Virus record (IMG/VR): IMGVR_UViG_3300042691_055998
Coordinates: 1 to 38,379 of that record
Source of the DNA: a virus
DNA length: 38,379 nucleotides
Direction: 5' to 3' (one strand)
Position 1 is the first letter of the stretch; each line of letters starts with the position of its first letter. A model generated the notes under the pieces. That model saw only the letters and a program-made list of their open reading frames with translations. It was not told the origin of the DNA and searched no databases. Shown here piece after piece: positions 15,201 through 21,900 of the stretch. The translations under genes were made by a program, and so were the position numbers.

Positions 15201-16095
15201 AGAACCTGGTATGGGGTCGAAACAATACTTGAGTCGTTTGGCGAAGAATAGAATGCAGTGTATGGCAATTTTAAATGCTCCATCTATGGCAGAGTTCCAA
15301 GCTAGCACCGACCCTCGTTTTACGGAGTTGCCTGATGCGGCTACGGGAAATCCTAAACCCGTTTTGAACACAGAGTATATCTCTACGGGTGGTAATTTAT
15401 CTTTAGGACCGTCCTTTACTTGGAGTTTGCCCGATGAGGAAAACGGAGCAAAATTTGTTGGGGTCTTTACGCCAAATATCATTCTTCGTGAGGATGGTAA
15501 AAATAAGAGTATCCCACCAGCGGCTCACGTTTCCAACAACTTTGTTCGCAAATTCATCAATGGTGAGCCTTATGCGATTGTAGCTGGACCGAGACGAGGT
15601 GTGATTTCCGATGCCAAGTTTAATGGCTTAGAGTATGACTTCTTGTTGCGTGACCGTGAGTTCTTAGAGCCCATTGGTTTGAATCCAATTACCGTAGTGA
15701 AGAATGTCGGACCGATGATTTACGCTAACCAAACGGGTTATCAAAGAACCATCTCTGCCTTTAATAATCTACACGTCCGTGATTTGTTGATTACCATTGA
15801 AGATGCGGTGATTGATATTCTACAAAATTACTTGTTTGAGTTTAACGATGCCACAACTCGTCTTCAAATTAGAACAATCGTAGAGACTTACTTGGATGGT
15901 GTACGAAACGGGGCGGGTATCTATACTTACTCGGTGATTATGGATGAAACCAACAATACTGCTGAAATCATTGACCAAAACTTTGGTATTATTGATATAG
16001 GAATTGAGCCAGCGAGAGGTTTACAAAAGTTTATCAATCGTATTACGGTGCTCAAAACGGGTGGGATTGCTTCGGGTGGTTTCGCCGCTATTTAA
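12241..16095 (+). CDS. Contractile tail sheath protein (gp18-like), very large
   Basis: 1284 residues, about twice T4 gp18 (659). The N-terminus 'LNRFKASGVYTIEFDASE' and the C-terminal third ('GEPYAIVAGPRRGVISD', 'GYQRTISAFNNLHVRDLLITIED', ending with the 'RITVLKTGG' strand) match the conserved core of myovirus sheaths, which intertwine through their terminal strands. The central part (roughly residues 150-950) is a large beta-rich insertion with many Gly/Ser/Thr/Asn turns, probably protruding domains on the sheath surface. Order terL-sheath-tube is the T4 order 17-18-19. It has its own late motif upstream. Confidence 0.9.
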   Translation: MAKITLDLNRFKASGVYTIEFDASERLVVSTQTIRLVVGFSRIGPFNAPVFLRDVATARRIFGRIDSILEARGSFFHRSIETCLSAGPIFALNLLPLNNVPVNEGGDAVDYRSMALAADEENGSVTRALYSSFYNKERFWFPDTDYLQATVDSKPTNRGRLFNVVNLGQQVASFIVRKSSTVTQYNVTAEEYYGADEIPPYVNPQDYLSDYFVDLYIVKGDWTNLPLLSQDPTYSKYFDLRGIKADRLDQFVSLDGITLLGSFTGCIIPNFIDNNGSNQSIDTIINSNVAVTGFFININEDALSDYENSVYKVDMVGNTLINTTDDTIDFLSYNTPIKNVLSHTGRNSILSNEVTLKSYDPLSGSVMPYMKSVAYGNTSGKFCNVLAIPKPIPSDVTFTPAQWEALLNGFNNNSLIETYGAAIANSGINGSPTPYDFVKVANVIDTGTEILLQLSTPNHTDTNYQNSFSTTPESNYIEETLAALVPTAANTIEVSNFTNLTPTPNDVILVEAAGYSKYFYITAVNSLGATTELIVGTPLPSTTFYFEKWCLSGFAADEFLAYVQPSGIKVTLFKPTAAASYLVPNLQSAGFSLTPTFGYILNPSAQINSVEGLGQTIINGSENEVLIYDESVFPASLITAGAPFYVENPVGGEAIVLDSSNIADFRKVRIVDSIGDNPLNGLVLGGIIRVDLPGGTFFRGEVLDNAAGPLAGYNIENADVTELAYVEAYPNAKLSTNIKGSIVVDGDRVKNGIGISQFNYLNVDLQWGKSGYTYSKVAYGLNGTRVRQYTDTQLLTRADATYASLNNTYIDSTIQTPAVVGETVFAVYSSTAKNISSNIAVESPGLFAGGKKFKLNSTNAAALEIGDFVVNNDANNPKLTRITSKVKKFDPATGVPYFEYTAIQIPGITSISGIDYITKFTPIQKFVDRFQFTALSGFKMTEFHMPGTPAQLEKILSVIETTNIGVTLQSKDIIQYRYIIDTFNGGLEPGMGSKQYLSRLAKNRMQCMAILNAPSMAEFQASTDPRFTELPDAATGNPKPVLNTEYISTGGNLSLGPSFTWSLPDEENGAKFVGVFTPNIILREDGKNKSIPPAAHVSNNFVRKFINGEPYAIVAGPRRGVISDAKFNGLEYDFLLRDREFLEPIGLNPITVVKNVGPMIYANQTGYQRTISAFNNLHVRDLLITIEDAVIDILQNYLFEFNDATTRLQIRTIVETYLDGVRNGAGIYTYSVIMDETNNTAEIIDQNFGIIDIGIEPARGLQKFINRITVLKTGGIASGGFAAI

Positions 16096-16099
16096 AATT

Positions 16100-16110
16100 G
16101 ATATATATTA
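16100..16110 (+). promoter_or_regulatory. Candidate late promoter (tail tube)
   Basis: GATATATATTA followed by an A-rich stretch, 18 nt before the tube gene ATG at 16129. Member of the repeated late motif set. Confidence 0.55.
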
Positions 16111-16128
16111 AAAAAATAAAAACAAATT

Positions 16129-16686
16129 ATGGCAGGTTTACCACATTATAGGAATTCCAAAGCGGCGATGAATCGCTATGAGCCGATATACAACGCTCAA
16201 TTCGAAATACAGTTAACGCCCCCACCAGCGGTATCTGCTTGGTCTTTAGTAATGGAACAAGTACTAAAGGTCGATGGTATCGAAACTAACAAACAACCTG
16301 GTGTTATTGAACAAAAATACAAATCCGCCAAACGTTCATTTGCGGGCGGTATGGTTGATGACACTACAAACGATGTGGCTATTGACTTCGAGGTGAACTT
16401 GGATGATGCCAACTCAATGTATGTGTATAAAGCACTTCGTCAGTGGACAGATTTGATTTACGACCCCTTAACTGGTCGCATGGGTTTGAAGCGTGATTAT
16501 GTAGGCGGACCGATGATTATCAACTTCTTTAACAAAAACGGTGATATTTTCCGTCAAGTAAAATACCCTATTTGTTTCCCCACCTCACCCCTACCCAAAA
16601 TCGAAACTGATTACAGTAATAATGACATTTATCGTATCACTGGCTTCACTTTCCGTTGCGACTACTTTGAAGAAACCATCCTCTAG
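16129..16686 (+). CDS. Tail tube protein (gp19-like)
   Basis: 185 residues, near T4 gp19 (163). The pattern 'YNAQFEIQLTPP', 'KSAKRSFAGGMVDDTTNDVAIDF', 'DDANSMYVYKALRQWTDL.YDP' and 'CFPTSPLPKIETDYSNNDIYRITGFTFRCDYFEE' (quoted in part) is the T4_gp19/phage tube fold, which stacks as hexameric rings inside the sheath. It directly follows the sheath gene and ends just before a strong terminator, so sheath and tube probably form one late unit. Confidence 0.88.
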   Translation: MAGLPHYRNSKAAMNRYEPIYNAQFEIQLTPPPAVSAWSLVMEQVLKVDGIETNKQPGVIEQKYKSAKRSFAGGMVDDTTNDVAIDFEVNLDDANSMYVYKALRQWTDLIYDPLTGRMGLKRDYVGGPMIINFFNKNGDIFRQVKYPICFPTSPLPKIETDYSNNDIYRITGFTFRCDYFEETIL

Positions 16687-16693
16687 AAATGAG

Positions 16694-16725
16694 AAGTGGA
16701 ATCCCTCGGGATTCCACTTTTTTTT
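16694..16725 (+). terminator. Rho-independent terminator after the tail tube gene
   Basis: AAGTGGAATCC (16694-16704), CTCG loop, GGATTCCACTT (16709-16719) and a T8 run (16718-16725). An 11-bp perfect stem. Confidence 0.92.
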
Positions 16726-16743
16726 AAAAAAGTTAAAAGTGAA

Positions 16744-16848
16744 ATGGCAAAAACCAAAAAAACCCGAAAAAGAGAGGGTAATCGAAAAAATAAATTGAAA
16801 AATTTAAAAAGAATCCAACACAATAACGAAGTTTTAAAGAGCTTATAA
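16744..16848 (+). CDS. Tiny, highly basic peptide, 34 aa
   Basis: An ATG at 16744 opens a 34-codon frame ending in TAA at 16846-16848. The product begins MAKTKKTRKREGNRKNKLKN and has about 15 Lys/Arg in 34 residues and no acidic tail, so it would be strongly positively charged and could bind DNA or RNA. It fills the gap between the tube-gene terminator and the next ORF. Too short for family recognition; the low-complexity A-rich DNA means it may be chance. Confidence 0.35.
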   Translation: MAKTKKTRKREGNRKNKLKNLKRIQHNNEVLKSL

Positions 16849-16863
16849 AAAACACAGCCATAC

Positions 16864-17454
16864 ATGAAACATATTGCATTATTTGAGGAATACCGCCAAA
16901 AAATATACGAGTCGTCACATGAGGATATATTTCAAAATATCCATAGGGATGTTCTTTTTCGCTATTTAGCGGAAATAGAAAAGGGGTATATAAATTCTTT
17001 CAAAACCATGAGTGTTGATGAGCGAGATGGAATACAAAATGCGCTTCAAGAAATCAAAAGAAATATAGGAAACAGTAGATACCTATCGAACGATATCAAG
17101 GATACCAATTTTAAAAAAATGTTCATGGGGGTATTGGACGATGCTGGGTACACGAGTGAGATGTTTTACAATGAGTTGTTATCCCAAGTAGAGGATGACC
17201 ATAAACTATTGCGCCAAATCCAAAATCAATTAGAAAGACGGGGCTATGATGCCGAGTATGATATGGAAGACGGGTGTGTGTCGATTGCGGATAGGGTATC
17301 ACCCTCGGTCACTGATGGCGCAGACTATAATCAATTAGTTAAAAAAATTCGAGATGTGTATGGGGTTCTCCAAAATCAATATGGGGGTAAGGTACAAATA
17401 ACAATGAGCTCCTTTGATGAGTGGGTTGGTATCGATATAACTCGCCTAACCTAA
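16864..17454 (+). CDS. Unknown protein with a T4 capsid-targeting-like N-terminus
   Basis: 196 residues, acidic and mostly helical, ending in a beta-rich segment (about 150-196). The N-terminus 'MKHIALFEEYRQKIYE' resembles the short capsid-targeting leaders of T4 internal proteins (for example 'MKTYQEFIAE'), which are removed in the prohead. If real, the protein would be packaged in the head and ejected with DNA. That is inference from about ten residues. No family recognised. It lies between tube and gp26-like genes and is followed by a structured 213-nt gap. Confidence 0.6.
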   Translation: MKHIALFEEYRQKIYESSHEDIFQNIHRDVLFRYLAEIEKGYINSFKTMSVDERDGIQNALQEIKRNIGNSRYLSNDIKDTNFKKMFMGVLDDAGYTSEMFYNELLSQVEDDHKLLRQIQNQLERRGYDAEYDMEDGCVSIADRVSPSVTDGADYNQLVKKIRDVYGVLQNQYGGKVQITMSSFDEWVGIDITRLT

Positions 17455-17532
17455 AGTATACACAGCTACAAAAAAAGACTACCTATAAGCTAAGCAATGG
17501 TAAGGTAGACACATCCCAAACTTAAAAATCAT

Positions 17533-17612
17533 AAATAAACCTAAAACATTTGGACTTTTATCATAAAAGCTATCGAAAGATGGTTTTTTATGGTTGGGGT
17601 GGGTTTATTTTT
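17533..17612 (+). other. Structured intergenic region, possible terminator
   Basis: AAATAAACC (17533-17541) pairs with GGTTTATTT (17602-17610), enclosing a hairpin at 17562-17592 with a GAAA tetraloop (CATAAAAGCTATC against GATGGTTTTTTATG, with one bulge and two wobbles). The outer stem runs into TTTATTTTTC, so it may act as a weak terminator before the late motif at 17621. A competing hairpin CTTTTAT/ATAAAAG overlaps the inner stem. The rest of the gap 17455-17667 shows no gene. Confidence 0.4.
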
Positions 17613-17620
17613 CAACCTAA

Positions 17621-17635
17621 GATATATATACTAAG
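17621..17635 (+). promoter_or_regulatory. Candidate late promoter (gp26-like gene)
   Basis: GATATATATACTAAG, 33 nt before the ATG at 17668. Same motif class as other virion promoters. Confidence 0.55.
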
Positions 17636-17667
17636 AAGAATATTTTTTTAACCTTTAAATTATAAAT

Positions 17668-18648
17668 ATGCAAAACGAACAAAATTTGGACTCCGAAAGC
17701 CTAAAAGAAAAAATCGAAAAGGAGGCACAATTACTTGTAGAGAGAGAAAACAATCAAAACAAGCAGCCAGAAGCAGCTAAAATTACTACATTAGGGACTG
17801 CGGAAAAATTTAAAGTTCATGAAGTGGATGACCCTCTAGCGGCTGAGCTTGGGTGGAAAAACATCCCGATTGATTATTTACCGTCACAAGGTATGTTTTA
17901 TGATTCGGGGACACAAGTGGCTATCCGTGCGGCAACTGTCGCTGAGATACGTCATTGGTCAACTATTGATGAAAATGACTTGATAGGCGTAGATGATATG
18001 CTTAATTTTATTATCGAAAAATGCTGTAAAATTAAAATCCCAGGTCGTGCGGCATCCTTCAAAGACATAAAAGAAATCGACCGCTTTTATTTAATTTTTG
18101 CTATCAGAGATTTTACTTTCAAAAATGGGGAGAATAAACTTTATGTCAATGCAACTGATACCGATGGTGTTACTGATAAAGTAGAGGTGACCAAAGATGT
18201 GATTGATTACTTTAATCCCGATGAAAGGATGATGAAGTATTTTAGTCACGAAGAACGCTGTTTCAAACTCGAAATGAAAAACGGGGAAAAATTTAATATG
18301 TACTTCCCAGGTTTAGGTGTAATGGCTTTTATTAAAAACTACATCAAAACCAAACAACAACAAGGTCAAAACTTTGATAAAGCCTTTATCAAATATGCAC
18401 CATTCTTGTTTAATGACTGGCGGTCGTTAACTCAAGCCACATACGATAAAGCAGTTCAAGATTCTTATGGTTGGTCGGTTACCCGTATTTCGGCATTAGA
18501 TAAATTAGTAGAAATCTTATCGGCTTCGGTAAACCCACAAGTAAAGTACGTAACACCAAGCGGTGCGGAGGTCACCGCCCCACTTAACTTTCAAGGAGGA
18601 GTCAAATCTATTTTCCTTATTTCAGATATCTTTGGAGAATTGGTTTGA
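17668..18648 (+). CDS. Baseplate/tail assembly protein, gp26-like, frame-1 part
   Basis: 326 residues. After a disordered charged N-terminus (about 1-60) comes 'IPIDYLPSQGMFYDSGTQVAIRAATVAEI', 'DMLNFIIEKCCKIKI' and 'RFYLIFAIRDFTF' (quoted in part), the pattern of the T4 gp26 baseplate family ('LPS.G.FY..gt.i.ir..t..Ei'). The C-terminal domain expected for this family ('LxxsElDxMExxRxE') is missing here and lies in the overlapping +1 frame (18563-18913). It sits directly upstream of the tape measure gene, where frameshifted tail assembly chaperones are encoded in many tailed phages. Confidence 0.72.
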   Translation: MQNEQNLDSESLKEKIEKEAQLLVERENNQNKQPEAAKITTLGTAEKFKVHEVDDPLAAELGWKNIPIDYLPSQGMFYDSGTQVAIRAATVAEIRHWSTIDENDLIGVDDMLNFIIEKCCKIKIPGRAASFKDIKEIDRFYLIFAIRDFTFKNGENKLYVNATDTDGVTDKVEVTKDVIDYFNPDERMMKYFSHEERCFKLEMKNGEKFNMYFPGLGVMAFIKNYIKTKQQQGQNFDKAFIKYAPFLFNDWRSLTQATYDKAVQDSYGWSVTRISALDKLVEILSASVNPQVKYVTPSGAEVTAPLNFQGGVKSIFLISDIFGELV

Positions 18649-18913
18649 GGTTGAGTTTCTTCTTTTAAAACTTTTACGCCTTCAGCCAAGCGAGCTTGAC
18701 CGAATGGAGTTCTATCGTGCCGAGATTCTGATGGAGCATTTGAAGGATTGGTCAGAAAAGGAACAAAAACAACGTAAAAAAGAAGAGGAAAACCAAACAT
18801 CATCCATGAATGGTTATGATATGGGCTCTATGCAACGGAACGCCAATCAGATGATGAAAAATTCAACTCCCACCATGCCGTCTATGCCCAAAATGGGTTC
18901 TTTCAAAATGTAA
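18563..18913 (+). CDS. C-terminal domain of the gp26-like protein in the +1 frame
   Basis: The +1 frame relative to the gene above is open across its stop codon (TGA at 18646-18648) and encodes 'NWFEVEFLLLKLLRLQPSEL', 'DRMEFYRAEILMEHLKDW' and a charged, Met-rich tail up to 18913. The 'LQPSELDRMEFYR' part corresponds to the conserved end of gp26-type proteins. It is therefore most likely reached by a +1 shift near 18640-18648; GTT-TGA-G before the stop resembles the CTT-TGA slip site of release factor 2. The ATG at 18563 could alternatively start a separate protein. A sequencing error is possible, but no long homopolymer is nearby. Confidence 0.65.
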   Translation: MRRSPPHLTFKEESNLFSLFQISLENWFEVEFLLLKLLRLQPSELDRMEFYRAEILMEHLKDWSEKEQKQRKKEEENQTSSMNGYDMGSMQRNANQMMKNSTPTMPSMPKMGSFKM

Positions 18914-18920
18914 TCAAAGG

Positions 18921-18944
18921 GGGCTTCTTAGGAAGCCCTTTTTT
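18921..18944 (+). terminator. Rho-independent terminator before the tape measure gene
   Basis: GGGCTTC (18921-18927), loop TTAG, GAAGCCC (18932-18938), then T6. The late motif at 18945 follows without a gap. Confidence 0.85.
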
Positions 18945-18960
18945 GATATATACATAAAAA
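18945..18960 (+). promoter_or_regulatory. Candidate late promoter (tape measure)
   Basis: GATATATACATAAAAA, 16 nt before the ATG at 18977 and abutting a terminator, as at 5928. Confidence 0.6.
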
Positions 18961-18976
18961 TACCATCTCATATAAA

Positions 18977-21900
18977 ATGTCAAATACTGATAGGGTAGTA
19001 CAAAAACTCGACCAACTCCTAAATGTCAATCTAAGAATGGAAAAAATCTTAGAGAAAAAGGACAAAGGTGGTGATGGAAAAGAGGGTAAAACGAAAGATG
19101 TCAAATCTAAAGGTGCGGAAGATATTGAAAAAATAGCATCCTTATCCACATCCATGGCAGAGTTGGTCAATGTCCTATCTACGGCTAAACTCCCCGACCC
19201 CAAAAAAGGAGCACAGTTAGCGAAGTTCGTAGTAAATTTTGCTGAGGGAATTGAGGAGGCAATTAAAAAAATTGATGCGGAGAAGACCAAAGAATTTACA
19301 AAGTTAGTGGAGGTCTTGATGAAGGGCACGGCTACGTTCGTTTTTCAGATGGCTATTGCCGCAGTAGTCACACCCATAGCAATGATTGGAGTTATGGGGT
19401 TCGGTGTTATGATAGTCACCTTAACAAAAATACTGGCCTTCGCTAGTAAAGTAGATAAAGAAACCATGAAGGGAATTGCCGCACTAATGGGGGTGGGTAG
19501 GGGCATTGCCATATTTATGTTGGTAATGGTGGGGTTGACCTTTGTTGCCCCGTTAGTTGCCGCAGGTTTCTTAGTGTTTGCTATGGTGGTCATGGGTATT
19601 GCCCTCACATTAAGGGTGGTAGATATGATTGCGGGTAAAAAAGGATTCGACCCTTTAGATGAAAGCCCCCTTGGGGCGTTAGCTAAATTAGCACGAGGGA
19701 TAGCGTTATTCACACTTACCTTGATTCTCTTAACCCTCACAGCACCTATAATCGCCACGGGGTTCTTGGTGTTTGCCTTAGTTATAATGGGGATTGCCGT
19801 TGTTTTAAGAATAGTTTCTGTTATTGCGGGTGGGGGTGTTAATCCTACGGATAAAGGACCTTTAGGTGATTTAGCCAAATTGGGTATGGGTGTGGCTTTG
19901 TTTGCCGTAACCTTTGTTTTAATTTCCTTTGTCAAAGAAAGGTTTGTCTTAGGGGCACTCGTAATGTTATTAGCAATTGCGGCTTTCGGTTTGGTCTTAG
20001 TCGGTTTATCAAAAATGCTTAGAACGGGAGATAAGCCACTCAGTACAAAGGGACAATTTGATGTGAAAGACTCCGTTACGGGGGGTGATTCATCTGGACC
20101 GCTCGCCGACGTACTCAAATTAAGCAAGGCGGTTTTCATTTTTTCATTAACCGCTATTGGTGTTGGATATTTTGCGAAAGAATTTATTATTGGGTCAGTG
20201 GCAATCGCCATAGGTTTAACCGCTGTGGGTATCGTGGTGGATAAAGTATATGGTTCAGATAAAGTTTTACAAGGCTCGTCTAATTTAAGACACGTATCCC
20301 TTTCGTTAGGTATTTTTGTCGCCGCTCTTTTGGCGTACACATTATTGGTGCAACCAAAACTGACTTGGGAGGGTCTCGGTATGTTAGGGGCAGCCATTGG
20401 GGTTATGGGTCTTGTGGGGACGATTTTGGGGATGCCCCCGATTGATGGTTGGGTTAAAGCTGGTGCTGGGTCTTTAATTGTTTTGGGTGGGGCACTGATA
20501 GTTTTTGCTACTGGATTAGCAATTTATGCTCAATTAGCCGCCCCTAAATTAACTTGGGCAAGTCTCGGAATGCTTGGAGCGGTTATTGGGGTTATGGCTC
20601 TGATTGGAACGGTCTTAGGTATTCCACCCATTGTGGGGTTTGCCTATGCTGGTGCGGGTGTTTTAGTTGTATTAGGTTCGGCATTTTTAATATTCAGTAC
20701 GGGGTTTGCTATTTTTGCTATGGCAGTTAGTAAATTCGACACAATGGAAAAGGTTTTGATGATGGGGGCGACACTTGTTACTTTGGGTGGGTCGCTTGCC
20801 ATCGTGGGTGCTATTGCGCCATTTGTCATATTAGGCTCTGCGGCTATGGCTGTGGCGGGTGTGGCACTAATACCAGTATCAACGGGATTGCTTATATTCT
20901 CTAGAGCAAAATGGAACAAGGAGAATGGTGAGGGGTTAAAGAATGCTTTCCACAGTATCATATTAGGTATGTTTGGCTATGAAAAATTGAGCGATATTGG
21001 TTTAACCGCAGCTGTTTGGATTCCATCACTTGCTGGTTTTCTTTTAATGACATCTGCTGCCTTTGTGGTCGCCGCCGCCGCTATGCTACCCCTTTCTATA
21101 GCCCTCTCCATATTCAAATCAACTAAGTGGAATATGGCAGATAGTCTAAACTTACAGTTTGCCTTGACGGGCATAGCCAATGCATTTGCATCCGTGGCTG
21201 AGGGTGATAAGTGGTTTAAGACCATGTTGGGTATTTTTGGTATGAGGGATGTGGGGGGAACACTCGCCTCGCTCGCTGCGGGTATCCAAGCCATGGCAAA
21301 TATGACCTTTACCGAATATGAGTGGGATGAGACTACTAAGCGATTAGAACCAAAGCGTAAAGTAAAACTCACACCTGCCGATGTCAAAATGGCAGCAGAT
21401 AACGCTGGATATGTAATCAGCGTATTAGCTCAACCCCTAGCTAAATTCGGAGATGTAATTGCAGGTGCATCAGCATCCTCAGACTTTTTTGGAATTGGGG
21501 GCAACAGCATAGAAAAGGGTATTAGGGCGTTGGGTTCTTTGGGTACGGGTTTAGTCTCCCTCGCTTCGGGGGTGCAAGATTGGGCATCTATGTCTTATTG
21601 GGAATACGACTTAGTATTTAACCCTAAATCGGGGATGAATGAACTTAGACCCGTTAAGAAAAGAAAAATCACCCCAGCGGAAATTGAAGAGGCGGTGAAA
21701 AACATCGCAACCACCATCACCGCCATGGTTGTTCCCGTGTCTGCGTTTGGAGTAATGATGGCGGGTGGAAACATCGCTGGAGGACCTTTAGCTATGTTGG
21801 GTCTAACCAAGAACCCCATCGAAAAGGGTTTAGACGGTCTATCCTCTTTAGGTAAAAGTATCGTGTCCTTGGCTACGGGGGTTCGAGATTGGGCAACTAT

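Noticed and set aside
947-17513. Shared TGGTAAG..AGACAC between 947-960 and 17498-17512
   Set aside because: The match is short, contains a gap, and flanking bases do not align; probably chance.
19345-20397. 350-residue open frame on the minus strand
   Set aside because: Lies wholly antisense to the tape measure gene; Pro/Ala/Thr/Ile-rich low-complexity product is the expected complement of its hydrophobic repeats, and no promoter or plausible start faces that way.
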